From: Vanilla planifolia
Lineage: Eukaryota > Streptophyta > Magnoliopsida > Asparagales > Orchidaceae
Direction of reading: 5' to 3'
Length of the DNA: 64,000 nucleotides
Assembly: GCA_023846275.1 (NCBI GenBank)
Contig: CM043865.1
Coordinates: 10,032,068-10,096,067 of the forward strand
The position numbers were made by a program, and so were the translations under genes. Under the pieces are notes generated by a model that saw only the letters and a program-made list of their open reading frames with translations, did not search any database and was not told the origin of the DNA. Below are positions 1 through 11,119 of this stretch, piece by piece; position 1 is the first letter of the stretch, and each line of letters begins with the position of its first letter.

Positions 1-1961
1 TGCCAATTGCGGCTAAGAGGCTTAAGCTGGCTGATTTAAACTTCCTAATCCAGAGAATGGAGGCTTGCATTGCTGGTTGGAGGATTCGTCCCCTGTCCCT
101 GGCTGGCAGAGTCTCTCTGGCCAATTCGGTGCTTAATGCTATCCCCACGTATATTCTTCGACATTGCACCGTGCCGGCGGGTGTCATTGAAGTGATGGAG
201 CGGCGCGTGAGGAATTTCCTGTGGAATGGTGCAAGCAATACTCACATGATCCATTACGCGCCTTGGAGCTGTGTTACGCTTCCAAGGAATGCGGGCGGCC
301 TGGGGTTGAGGGACTTCCGTGTTTGGCAACATGTCTTGATGATGAAGCAGTGCAAGAGGGTGCTGTGTCGTGAGGATAGCCCCTGGGTTGACATCTTCAG
401 GAGGAAGTACGTGGGCAACTTGCTGACCTCAAAGATCCCATGGAATTTATATTACTCTGGCAAGCTTGTGCTCGAGGCGATGCCGACTGCGGTGGTGGAG
501 TTTGTGTGGAGAATTGGAGACGGTAAGGAGGCGAGATTTGAGGAAGATAATTGGCTTGGCTTCCTCCCCATTTGCATTTGGCCGACGTTAATTAACATGA
601 AGACTGGGTGGCCGGCGAGGGTGGCGGACTGTATCAATGAAGAGGGCGAGTGGGATGTCAGCAGCATTCGAATTTGGGCTAGTGATATGCTCATTGACAG
701 AATTCTCCATCTTCCCAGGGCGCGGTCCTCTACTCGTGATATGCTGGTCCAGGTACACATGGAAACGGAGAAGATTGATAATGGCAAAATTTACTGTGAC
801 CTGAAATGCAGACAGGGCGTCGGCGCTCCCACGGCGAGCTGGTGGAGCTCTAATCAGATGCGGGGGCTGTGGAAGCTTAAAACTCTGCCGCGGGTGCGGC
901 TGTTTCTCTGGCGGGTGGTGGGTGACTACCTCCCCACGGCGACGTGGCTTGCGCGGAGGGGCATGGCTGAGAACCGCCGCTGCGTGTGGGGCTGTGAGGC
1001 AGAGGAGACCGCGCACCATGTCTTCTGGAGCTGCCCGCAAGCCCAGGATCTTTGGCGAAACATCATTGTTCGTGACGCCGTCGTTGCTGTTAAGATGAAT
1101 CCCGCCGATGTGGAGGTGGACGGCGCCGGCAGTGATTTCATCCGCCAATTTATGGCCTTCATTGGTTCGCCGGCGGCAAGGAACGGTGGCGGGGCAGTGC
1201 ATGCCGCAACTGTGGCTACGTCCTTATACTATCTATGGGGAAGGAGGAATGCGAAGAGACACAGTGTCCCTACTGGCAACCTCGGCACATTACTGCGCAA
1301 TATTAAGATCGAGATCGCTGCTGTAGCTGACCAGAGCAACATTCATGCATCCATGTCCCGCGGGAACCTGTACAGTTCGCCTGAACTGTCTGTTACCCAT
1401 TGTTGGGTTCCCCCTCCCACTGGATGGATTAAGGTGAACTGCGACGCTGCTTGTGGCTTACACTCTGCGGGCATTGGAGTGGTTGTGAGAGACCATATGG
1501 GGAAGCCTCTCCTGGCTATGGGTAGGAGGTTTGTCTCACAGGCTAGCGAGGCCATGGAGGTTCAGGCGATTCTGGAGGCCTTTCACCTACTACGGAGATC
1601 CTTGCCTCAGTACCGGGCTGTTGAGATGCAAACGGACTGCATGACGACTATGTTAACAGTCCGGAAGCTTATTACCAGTGCTCCTGAGACTGGACCTCTT
1701 GCTGAGATCATTCGATGTGCTAGAGAACTGGACGCCCTCACTATAACGCATATATACCGGGAAGGAAATGAGCCTGCCGATTGGGTGGCACGGGCTGCTT
1801 GTTGTAATGACTTTGTGTGGGATACGGGGACTTCATACCCCAAGCCGCTTATTAAGTTGATGTTGCTAGATTTCATGTATGATCCTCCGTGAGGATCGCA
1901 TCAACATATAACTGTAGGGCTTATACCCCTTTTGAATATCAAAAAAAAAAAAAAAAAAAAA
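1..1961 (+). mobile_element. LINE-type non-LTR retrotransposon, 3' portion
   Basis: The window opens inside a long open frame of a plant LINE (second ORF). It is followed by a short 3' UTR and a run of 21 A residues at 1941-1961, the usual 3' end of target-primed retrotransposition. The 5' portion (endonuclease and most of the reverse transcriptase) lies left of the window, so the upstream target duplication cannot be seen. The open frame is not broken, which suggests a fairly recent insertion compared with the other, heavily decayed elements here. Confidence 0.9.
3..1892 (+). CDS. LINE ORF2 C-terminal part: RT end, zf-RVT, RNase H
   Basis: The frame is open from position 3 to the TGA at 1890-1892; the first ATG in view (57) is internal, so the protein begins outside the window. 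The start of the visible frame (LSLAGRVSLANSVL, then IPTY) is the conserved end of plant LINE reverse transcriptases. Around 870-1070 a zf-RVT module follows, with PRVRLFLWR, LPT and a Cys/His cluster (C-x3-C, then H-H and C). From about 1420 to 1800 an RNase H domain shows the acidic set: Asp in NCDAA, Glu in AMEVQ, Asp in MQTD and Asp in NEPADW. These domains copy the element's RNA and remove the template strand during integration. No internal stops or shifts are visible in about 630 codons. It is a mobile-element gene, not a host gene. Confidence 0.9.
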   Translation, partial: PIAAKRLKLADLNFLIQRMEACIAGWRIRPLSLAGRVSLANSVLNAIPTYILRHCTVPAGVIEVMERRVRNFLWNGASNTHMIHYAPWSCVTLPRNAGGLGLRDFRVWQHVLMMKQCKRVLCREDSPWVDIFRRKYVGNLLTSKIPWNLYYSGKLVLEAMPTAVVEFVWRIGDGKEARFEEDNWLGFLPICIWPTLINMKTGWPARVADCINEEGEWDVSSIRIWASDMLIDRILHLPRARSSTRDMLVQVHMETEKIDNGKIYCDLKCRQGVGAPTASWWSSNQMRGLWKLKTLPRVRLFLWRVVGDYLPTATWLARRGMAENRRCVWGCEAEETAHHVFWSCPQAQDLWRNIIVRDAVVAVKMNPADVEVDGAGSDFIRQFMAFIGSPAARNGGGAVHAATVATSLYYLWGRRNAKRHSVPTGNLGTLLRNIKIEIAAVADQSNIHASMSRGNLYSSPELSVTHCWVPPPTGWIKVNCDAACGLHSAGIGVVVRDHMGKPLLAMGRRFVSQASEAMEVQAILEAFHLLRRSLPQYRAVEMQTDCMTTMLTVRKLITSAPETGPLAEIIRCARELDALTITHIYREGNEPADWVARAACCNDFVWDTGTSYPKPLIKLMLLDFMYDPP

Positions 1962-2139
1962 GAGAACAGATTTCTCAGTCTAAATTGCAGCAACATCCGT
2001 GGTAGTATATGACGATGTCAATCATTGTTGGATGTTCGCCAGTAACATATGCCAAGTGTGCTGAGATATATGTCTTCTCTGCTGACTGAATTTGTCTGAT
2101 TGGAAAGTTTACAAACCTTACAACCCAAGTGCTGGATGG

Positions 2140-2880
2140 GCGAGAGAAGAATCATTTTTGCAGATTCCCCATGGTATGAAGCATCAACTGGTTATATTAA
2201 TTCTCAGCAAAGACGTGCACAGAAGTTTTTTTAATCTCACAATAGGGCAGCTTTGAATAATCAGAGGTTCAAAAATTGCATTGCTGAAACTCTGGGAGCT
2301 GGAATGATAATTGCTGTTTTTATTAAGCTGGAATGTCCGGTCCCTGAAAATCTACACTTAAAACTTTCAATCAGCTGAGGCGGTCATGCAAAATATCACC
2401 TCTCAAGTTAATTGATAACAGTAGACTGATGTTAAAATCCAGAGTTATATACACGAAGAGGTTCCAGCAGTAATCAGCTTCGTACCCAATTCTGACTGGA
2501 AGAATCACAATCCTAACATCTTCAGGGCTGGAATGATTAAAGTTGAGTTTTTCTGGCAGATTCCCTATGGTGGCAAGCATCAAATGGTAATTCTATTTCT
2601 CAACAAAGAAATACTGGAACAAGCAGCACACAGGTTGTTTTAAATTCCATGATAGGACAGCATTGGATAAGCAGACTTTCAACAATTGTATTGCTGAATT
2701 ACTGGGAACTGGAATGATGATTGCTGTTGGCTTTAGCAAGCTGGAATGTCAGGTTCCTGATAATCTTCTCGTAATTTAAATGAGATGAGGTAGACTATTA
2801 TATTTTCAACTATCAAGGTGGCTGACAATAGCAAACTGATGTTTAATAGCAAGCTGGAGTTCAACATTTCATCTATTCTG
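2140..2880. repeat. Imperfect tandem duplication, period about 396-410 bp
   Basis: Two diverged copies lie head to tail. The phrase CAGATTCC-C/T-ATGG starts at 2161 and again at 2557. The blocks around 2299-2350 and 2700-2765 share GGAATGAT-A/G-ATTGCTG and AAGCTGGAATGTC, and a further block is shared at about 2416 and 2826. The spacing grows from 396 to about 410 bp through small indels. No coding frame is supported. Confidence 0.75.
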
Positions 2881-2889
2881 TATAAGGTG

Positions 2890-5440
2890 TGAATTCCGGC
2901 CATTAGCAATAGCAGTAGAGAGGATGATCTGTAGTTTTCACAACTTAGTTTGTCATGATAGGCAACGGTAGATTGCTAACGAAATCCCCTGTGCAACTAA
3001 TCAAGTTTTATGACAATAATTTGCAACATTTGTTTTTATTTTGAAGATGCAGTTATATCCAGCAATCTTTTGTTAAGTCGATGAACTAAGTACCAATTCT
3101 TTTAGCAAAGGAGACTGAAATTTCTCAATAATAGCTGGTCGTTATACTGGAATTTTAGCAGCTGTTAATAAGTAGTTGGTTCTATAACAAAGGAACTAGG
3201 TTTAATAAGAAGACCATTAAGAGGATTTGGCTTTTGGATTTCATCCAAAGATATTGTCATTGGGTGAATGTAGTCTGTTGTTTAATACATGTTAAGGAGT
3301 TAAAAGTTAAGTTTTTGGATAGGTATCAGTGGCAGTGGTGTAGTAGATATGGTAGAGAGTGTATTGATGGTTAGTATTGGCTCATATTAGATGGACTTGG
3401 AGGATTAGCATGGGTCTTCTCCAAGGTTACATGGAAGTTGATTGTGGTACATATCCAATTAATTAGAAAACCTATGAGAGCTTGAATATTTAAATATAAA
3501 ATATACATGTTTTTGAAGATATATTGTATGTGACTATTTATTAAGTTAATTTATTTACTTGGATTGTAGTTTTTGTGATGATTTTTCATCATTTTTGTCT
3601 GATTTTGAGTTGATTTATTTAGTTTTTACTGCATACTTTGTTGCAACAAGTATTTTAGTATTTTCTAGTTGTATTATTAGGTTTATTTTATTGGATGATA
3701 GGGATGGGCACGACAAAGCTACATAGGGAAAGGCATTTTCATTGTAGTCCATAGTTAAGATCAAGACCTCTATAACCATGATAATTAGAAAAATAACAAA
3801 AAAACATGTTGCTAGCTAAATGAAAAGGTAACTTCCTTCAATTGTAATGTTGTTGGCAAGGAAAAATAATCAAACACATCTAAGATATGTAGTACATTGC
3901 TACATGGCAAAACTGTGTTTTGTAGTTGGAAATGATAATGTTATATGGTATCATTTTGTTCATTTGAATATGAACGAATAATATGATGGGCAATGGCACA
4001 TTATTTAAGATGATAAGAGCCAATGATTCATCCTTGCTTTCATTTTAAATGAATTTGATTTTAGAATTTTAGTGTTTCAACCATGAGTTGGAAAGATGAA
4101 AAGGTGGGTGACACTTTGGACTTCAATTTTATTAGATTTAACCAAATGTATGACAGAAGTCATCCATAAAAAAATCTTACTAACAATATTCACTATATAA
4201 TTATAAGGGACTAAACAATGACATCAACAGTGTAGAGGATGGTGACTAATACAATTTGTTATTGGAAGAGGGTTAGAATGGAACTTCAAATTTTTGGTAG
4301 GTTATGCAAACTTTAGTAAATCTGGTTAAAGAACAAGGGAGATGAAAATAGTTGCTTATATGAAAAGTAGTTAAAATTAATATAACCATGCCAAGAGTAC
4401 CAAACTGTTGTTGGACAATGAACAAGAAGAGAGTTGGTGAATAGCTATTTGCAAAGGTGGTAAATGTCGAGAAAGTCAAATTTTATTTTAGCTTTAAGTT
4501 GGTTAATAAGTTTTCTGTCCATGATGAGTCTTAACAAGAAAATGACTACAAAATAATTCAACATATCCTTATCTTTATTAAGGAAAGAAAAAAAAAAGGA
4601 ATGCTTTAAATCAGGAACAAGAATATTATTTATGTATGATTTGAAAATAAAAGGGCAATTATTTTGAAATCCTAGTGGTGGGAAGAGCATTGTAGTGTTT
4701 ATGTAATTCTGTTGGTGAATAGTAAACCAATGGGAAATAATATAAAATGTGTTGAAGGATTGCTTTTGTTAAGGTATAAGATTTGGTGCTGGAGTAAAGG
4801 TTCACATGTTACGAGTTTGATAAAGTCTATGTGATTGATATGTTACGAGCACAAAAGTGTGGTCTTAAGGCTTATGGCAATGAGTGCTAGTAAGGTAGTA
4901 AAAAAACAGGTTATGGCTTGAACATGCAAAGTGAAATAATTGTAATTTGGACACTTAGTAGCTAATGGACATTTATATGAGGAAGATTATTGGCTTGAAT
5001 GTTAAGAAATGTTCATGCATCTTGTAAAATCCTATTGTCTTCTCCCTTTGATGCTATGAAAGATAATGAATGCAGCATATAAAAAGAGGATTCCAATACA
5101 AGAAAGTCTAAGTTGAAGGACCATAGTGCATTCTGGTTAAAGGAGTTAATGTGTTAGAACTATCGAAGAAGGGGAATCTTAACCATAATTTGCAATGCTT
5201 TGAAGAAGAGAGGTGATCAAATTTGGGAGTACAGTAGGTTTGCAAATGAAATCATTGAGAATATAAAAAATGCTATGGTACTTTGTGTTGACATCCTAAT
5301 TTTGTGTCATGGATTCCTAACTCTAGTTCATCATTATATTCTATATCATCTGGGTTATTATTACAAAACTTTGTAGAAAGTAATCACAACAGGTATACTT
5401 AGCCAACGATGAGTTTATAGAGACCATCGAGAAGGGAAGC
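2890..5440. other. AT-rich intergenic sequence, no supported gene
   Basis: Short frames are all broken and none matches a family I recognise. Parts of 3900-5400 may be eroded retroelement sequence because they run directly into the repeat that starts inside a Copia RT, but I could not align a domain here. Confidence 0.5.
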
Positions 5441-6340
5441 TTTCAAGTCAATGTGGAGGCTTTCAAGTTTTCAAGAAGTAAAATATAGCATGTAAGACTA
5501 AGAGGTATTTGTATGAAAAAAAAACAAGCTCACCAACATTAAAATTGTCAAATTGTTGGTTTTCTCTCGATGGCTAATTGCTAGAACTAGGAGATGTTAA
5601 GAGCTTACATTGCTCATTAACATCTCTTGCTTCTTCAAATGCTATCTTATGTTTCTTGTCAACCCATTAAAATTAACTGACCTTATAAATAATTAGGAAA
5701 AAAAGAGGAAGAGAGATAATAGATCACTTGAATGGTGTCGTTCTTTCATTTGATTTGGATAATAATTAAGAGAAGAGGAACATAATTATCTTATCTCATT
5801 TTTTCATTTGCTTCGGAATTATACCCTTGATATCTCTTATTGGGGTTCTTTTGTAATGAGAGTTATCTTGACTTAGAAAGATAGAAGAGAAGCAAGGATG
5901 ACTCCAAGGAAGAGCTACAATGTGCAAGATAATATCCCTCATGCTTTGCCTTTGTGGCACCAATACCATGTGCCTCTATAAGCAAATAACCTCAACTTGT
6001 TGCCAAGGGTTCTAAAGTTCTTCCAATTATGAAAGGCTTCCTTTCTCTTCCATCCTTCTTTTCCTCAAAATTGTTAGGCATTCTTTGAATTGAAATTTTC
6101 TTGTTTTCTTGCTTTTTCTTGGGTTTTTATTACTTCATCAATTATACCTCAAAATTTAATGAGAAAAGTGGAAATATGCTTTACACCTTTTATTTTGTGA
6201 TATTTATATTTTATCTAGAGTTTATAAAATTTGTAATTTTATATTGAACAAATATCAACCAACTGTTGTACTTATATTAATATGAAAGAAAACAACTTAT
6301 ATGATTAACTGTATGAATTTGTAATATTGTTAAATATGTT
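5440..6340 (+). repeat. Left copy (A) of a Copia-derived direct repeat
   Basis: This ~0.9-kb block is repeated in the same orientation at 7490-11120, where it is split by two insertions. Shared landmarks include a block just after the RT fragment (5520-5640 against 7550-7670), the AATTAGGAAAA tract near 5690, the 'gagctacaatg-gcaagata' block (5915 against 8737) and the 3' third (6065-6330 against 10850-11115). Its left end encodes a broken Copia reverse-transcriptase fragment (ACK-x-KR-x-YEK). Because this copy is uninterrupted, it serves as the empty site for both insertions in the right copy. Confidence 0.75.
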
Positions 6341-6539
6341 ATTTATTATAATTTGTGAAGCTATTGTTTTTAGAATTTGTTGTCATATTGAAATGAATGA
6401 TATTTATATAACGTTGATTCAACTTCTTTATTATAGTACTAATAATATATCATCATTGCATTTATTGTCTTAATTAAATTATTGATTAATGTCTATAACA
6501 TATTATTAGTAATTTAAAAAAATATGAAAAGCTAAGTTA

Positions 6540-7570
6540 CTTCATCGATGGCTCCACTACGAAGTTTTAAGTTTACATTTAGATGAACAAGTTTGATGTC
6601 TTTTTACCAAAAGATGGGGTTAAGGTGATGACAAGGCATGTTGCAAAAATAATGGCCTTATCATTAGATAATTGTGGCAAATATGGAAGCAAAATGTTGT
6701 TTTATTTTGTAGTACTCATGAGATATAAGTGAAGAAGGTAGATCCCATAGGTTTTAACAAAATATGGAGTTAATGAGTGTACGAACATGTTTTTGAATGA
6801 GCATGCAAAGAATATGAGATTGCCCAAGCCATTCTTAGCTAATGCATCAAATACAACTTTCTTAATAGTGAGGCCCTTTGTAATGCTAGATTTCAAGTTA
6901 CTTGATGAAGAGTAGACGAGGAAGTGTAGGCTACTTAAGAACTTTTGGATGTTTATTGTATGTACATTTTGACTCACAACACAAGGATAAACTTGATGCA
7001 AAATTATATAATGTCGTTTTAATAGATATGGCATGGATAATTTTGGTTTTCATTTATGGTATCTAGTACAAGTTAAAGTTGGTCAAATAATTCTATATTC
7101 AATAAACATTAGTAATGCATGGACAAGTATGTATTCTAGCCAAAAGTAAATAGTAATTGTGAAGTGACATTGAATATGGATAAGAATACGTCTCTAACTA
7201 TAATCCCTAATATATCATCATCTATAAATATGAAATAAGGAAGATTCTATCAAGTGAGCTTATAGGCTAAAATAATATTTTGATGAAAGTAAATATTACA
7301 AGGTATGATTGGTATTTAATGGTTTTTAGTTGAAGGAAGATATTGATTATGTTTAAATCCTTTATAAAGCTTATTATCATATGATTGATATTGAGTATAG
7401 TTATGACGATGATATCCATATAGAACAACTTGAAATAAAAGTTGCATTTTGCGACATTGATTTATAAGAGGAGATATCTTTGATACAACGTGAAGGTTTT
7501 CAAGGTACAAGTAAAATGTAGCATGTAAGCCTAAGAGGAATTTTTATGAAAAAAGCAAGCTCACCAACAT
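6540..7570 (+). pseudogene. Ty1/copia polyprotein relic: integrase end and RT start
   Basis: Three-frame reading of the plus strand gives an eroded Copia pol. At 6775-6875 the frame reads MFLNEHAKNMRLPKPFLANA, matching the integrase consensus where the element's MNRT-LNERAR...FWAEA lies. At 6929-7050 LRTFGCLLYVH and then KDKLDAK match the conserved LRVFGC-YVH...KLDPK block. At 7420-7500 EQLEIKVAF, EEI and QREGF match the RT motif EQLDVKTAF...EEIYM-QPEGF, and a shifted NVACKPKR follows for LVCKLKKSLYGLKQ. Stops and shifts occur throughout, so it is dead. The RT then joins non-pol sequence that is shared with the left copy (A). Confidence 0.75.
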
Positions 7571-7740
7571 TAAAGCTATCAAATTGTTGGTTTTCTCCCA
7601 ATGACCAATTGCTAGAACAAGGAGATGTTATGGAACAATCTTGCACTCTTGATTAACATCTCTTGCTTATCCCAATGTTATCTTACTATTCCTACCAACA
7701 CATTAAAATTGATAAGTCTTATAAACAATTAAGAAAAAGA

Positions 7741-8543
7741 GTCGAAATGACGATGGCAAGAGAATATCTGTTTAGTGGCTACAGAAGTTGACGGTGAGCA
7801 ATTTTTCTTGTAAATACATTATCTAGTAAGGATCTCTACTCACAAAATGCAAACAAATTCTAGAATTAAAGCACAAAAACAAAATGGCATCTACCCTTGG
7901 GTTGATTTGGAGCTTCGATGATAAACCGCTTATCTTTTTGAATCCTATTATATTGAGGTAAGGAAGTTTGTATCATTTATCTCGATTTATTATGATTCAT
8001 CTACTACAGTGATTCCTACCTGAGATGAAGAAATCTCTTATGTATACAATCAAAAATTTCAAGGCTCTAGGAGTGATTTGTGCATTTTTTAGAGGATTAT
8101 TTCTCCTTGCAACCTTCAATCCCTTTGTTTCATCGTAGAAGATAGTGATGACTATTTGAAACAAGAGAAAATTAACCTCCTTCCTAAAAGAGCCTTTCAG
8201 CCTAGCAACATCAAACGCAAGAGGAACCACAATTACCTTGCAAGAAAGCCCACAAAAGGAGATGGAGAGTTATCGTTCGCAAGCTGGCAAACAGGATAGC
8301 AAGGATCACTATTTAACATCTTCATGGGTATTATGATTCCTTTTTGTTGTTATGACTTCATTGCTGTTGTGGTTCTTGCTTGCCTATTGCTACTCCATCG
8401 AGTTTTCCTGTAGCTACCTTTTGCAGGATTTTCTCTTTGGGTTAAATTGGTAGTATGTCCTAGAGAATTATACACATCTTTGATAATAATTTATCAAATC
8501 TCTATAAAATATTTTAGCCATTATTAGTTTTTTAGAAAAAAAA
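7741..8543 (+). mobile_element. Poly(A)-ended retroposon insertion with 17-bp target duplication
   Basis: The insert interrupts repeat copy B exactly where copy A is continuous (about 5688-5705). It is flanked by near-identical 17-mers at 7724-7740 and 8544-8560 (14 of 17 bases equal), and its right end is a run of about ten A residues. That combination, a variable-length target duplication plus an A tail, is the signature of LINE-type machinery acting on a LINE fragment, SINE or processed transcript. I find no protein domain in the ~800 bp; a T/G-rich stretch at 8340-8400 resembles plant LINE 3' UTRs, which is only a hint. Confidence 0.7.
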
Positions 8544-9394
8544 AACAATTAGGAAAAGAAGGAAGAGAGATATCAGTTCAACTGAATTGTCTCGTTTCTT
8601 CATTTGATCTGGAAAATAATTAGGAGACAAGGAAGAGAACTATGAATTCAGTTGTATCTCTTACTAAGGTTCTTTTGTAATGAGAACTTTTCCAACTTAG
8701 AAAGATAAAGGAGAAGCAAAGCTGATTCCAATGGAGAGCTACAATGAGCAAGATAACATCCACAATGGCTTTTCTTTTGTGTTACACCATTGTGTTTGAT
8801 GAGTCAAGCATAAATGTTTATATTTCATTTAGGCTTGATTTTAAGTAAAATTGTTAATATTTAATTAAATCAAGTCATGTATTTCACATGTCTAAAATAG
8901 TGGTCTCTAAGGACCTTGAAGTCATGACATATTTCAAGGAAATTTGAGACATATACTAGAATTTTCATATTTGAGTTTTTATTAATTTTTCTTGAAATTG
9001 AGATGTCCAATTTTTGAGATTATGAGGCACACTAGTAGTATTAATATTTAAAAATGTTATAAAATTAATAATTATTGAATTTTGATTTTTGGGCCAAGCT
9101 TTATTGACAAAAAGTATAAACATTGGTATTTGATTTTTTAAAATTATTTAGGAATTATTTTTCATAAATTTCTTTTCATAGTCATTTAGAAAACTTATAA
9201 TACTATGATAATATAAAATTATTTTGATACACTTATATTTAAAATTTTAGCACAAAAATTCTTCCAATCAACCTTAAAACAGCTTAAGTCTCGGGAAAAT
9301 TCACTGTAGCACTAGGCGGGCCGACCCGTCACGCAATTAGCCCGTCCAGGTCTTTTAGAAATTAAAAAAAAAATTGGATAACCCAAAAAGGGCG

Positions 9395-9570
9395 AGCCAA
9401 GACCGCCCAAAGCCCGCCGAGAGGAGCACGGCGAGGTCAAACTACAGCGCTGGTCAACGGTCAAATGAACAGTGCTTGGCTAAGCCAAGCCCGCCCAAAG
9501 CCTGCAGAGAGGAGCTCGGCTAGGTCAAACTACAACGACGATCAACGGTCAATGAACAGTGCATGGTCAA
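9395..9570. repeat. 88-bp direct repeat, two units, within the LTR-like unit
   Basis: The phrase AGGTCAAACTAC occurs at 9434 and 9522, with matching flanks (GAGAGGAGC before it, CAACGGTCAA and GAACAGTGC after it). Confidence 0.7.
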
Positions 9571-9757
9571 GTTAACTCGACCAGGTGATGAAATCCCGGT
9601 CAAGGAAGGGGGGAGCCAGCTCCACAGAGGCTCGAGAATTAAACAACGCAAATTCCTTATAAAGCGGTGTGCCGACTTTAGTTCTGCAGTGTGGGACTAA
9701 AAATCCCACCTTATAACTTCGGCAGGATCCAAAGGCGCAGATCAAGCCCGCCCAGAT

Positions 9758-9965
9758 CCAACGTGCGAGATTGAAATTGAACGGCTGTTTCGCGAGTTTA
9801 ATCGGCGCCGTTCGTTCAGCACGCGGATCCAACACTCCAGATCAAAATCGAACGGCTGTTTCGCGAGTTTAATCGGCGTCGTTCGTTCAACGCACGGATC
9901 CAACGCTCCAGATTAAAATCGAACGGCTGTTTCGTAAATTTGATCAGCGTCGTTCGATTTTGGGT
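9758..9965. repeat. 71-bp tandem repeat, three units, in putative LTR U3
   Basis: GAACGGCTGTTTCG starts at 9779, 9850 and 9921, each followed by a GATC- or AATC-GGCG-like block and TCGTTCG, then GGATCCAAC in the first two units. Repeats upstream of a TATA box are common in LTR U3 regions, where they may act as enhancers; here that role is inferred from position only. Confidence 0.85.
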
Positions 9966-10059
9966 CCGGATCGGACGGTGGCTGCTTTCCGTCCGTTGCC
10001 CAAACGGCTAGTTGTTTTTTAGAAGCCGTTGAAGGTTTTTTTAGCTCAATTTTAAGTTC

Positions 10060-10067
10060 TATAAATA
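10060..10067 (+). promoter_or_regulatory. TATA box of the LTR-like unit
   Basis: TATAAATA followed by GGG lies downstream of the 71-bp repeats and upstream of the C tract, the order expected for U3-R of a Copia LTR. Confidence 0.6.
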
Positions 10068-11119
10068 GGGAAGAATTAAGATTTATTTAGTTTTACCTTT
10101 GCTAAATTCTTTCAAAGATTTCAGATCTCAAATTCGATCAATTACAAGCAAAAACGGTGCCTTCAAGCTCAAAAGGAAAACTGCAACAAGGCGCTTGAAA
10201 TTAGAGGTTCATGATTCCATTTTTCTCATTTCTATCCTTCTAATTTTTCAATTGTGTGTGCCTCCCTTTTCTCTTATTTCTCCTAAGTTCTTTTTGCCAA
10301 TCGTTGTATTTTTTCGTTTTGGGGTAAAGGCATCCCGACAGTAGTGCTAAAGCCCCGGGTTTGAGTTGAGCCCGAAGAAAAACTCAAGTAGGTTTGGGAT
10401 TAGCCGTAGTAAAAATCCCAAGTAGGTTTGAGGTGAATCGTACGAAAAACCTCACTTGTAATTGGTGCATTTAATGGATTTTTCCCAACACCGGTTGGGG
10501 GTGGACGTAGATTCGGTTTTGAGTCGAACCACCTAAAAACTTTTGTGTTCAAATTTCTTTATTCGTGCTTAAAACTTTTAAGTTTTTAATTTCGAAAGTT
10601 ATAAAATTTTTAAATACACAATTCACCGTGCCCCCCCCCCCCCCCCCCCCCTCTCTTGTGGGATTTCCTTAGCACGAAACACTTCACTTTGTGCCACCAA
10701 TGTCATCACCAACCTTAAACTCAGCTTGTTCCAAATGGTTCTGAAGTTCAACTAATTATGAAAGGATGCCCTTATCTTCCTTACCTCTATACACTTCATG
10801 ATATTTCTTTAGCCCTTTCATTAATTTCTATTTCCTATTGTTCTTTAGTTTTTTTTCCTCAGAATTTTAAGGCATTCTTTGAATTAAGATTTTCTTGTTT
10901 TCTTTCTTATTCTTTGGTTTGTATTCCTTCATCAACTATGCCTCAAAATTCAATAAAATAAGTGAAAGCATGTTTTATACCTTTTAATTTGTGGTATTTA
11001 AATGTCTAAATTTTATAAAATTTATAATTGTATGTTGTGTCTGTGTCAATCAATTATTGCATTTGTATTAATATGGAAAAAAAACAACTTAAATGGTTAA
11101 TTGCATGAGGTTTGTAATG

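Larger units (their letters stand above)
8786..10690 (+). mobile_element. Solo-LTR-like insertion (Copia/SIRE type), about 1.9 kb
   Basis: This unit also interrupts copy B relative to copy A. The left end near 8780-8795 begins with a TG-containing sequence followed by TTTGATGAGTCAAG, as in SIRE/Maximus LTR starts. It contains a TATA box (TATAAATA, 10060-10067) and, near its 3' end, a GGACGTAG...GAACCACC block followed by a CA-CC-(C)21-TCTC tract at 10621-10660, all typical of the transcribed 3' part of such LTRs. No primer-binding site or gag follows, so it is best read as a solo LTR. Exact ends are uncertain: candidate 5-bp duplications (TTTTG/CTTTG) are imperfect. It is clearly GC-richer (9300-10050) than its surroundings. 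Confidence 0.6.

Noticed and set aside
588..1202. 204-codon minus-strand frame inside the LINE ORF
   Set aside because: Antisense shadow of the GC-rich zf-RVT/RNase H coding sequence on the plus strand.
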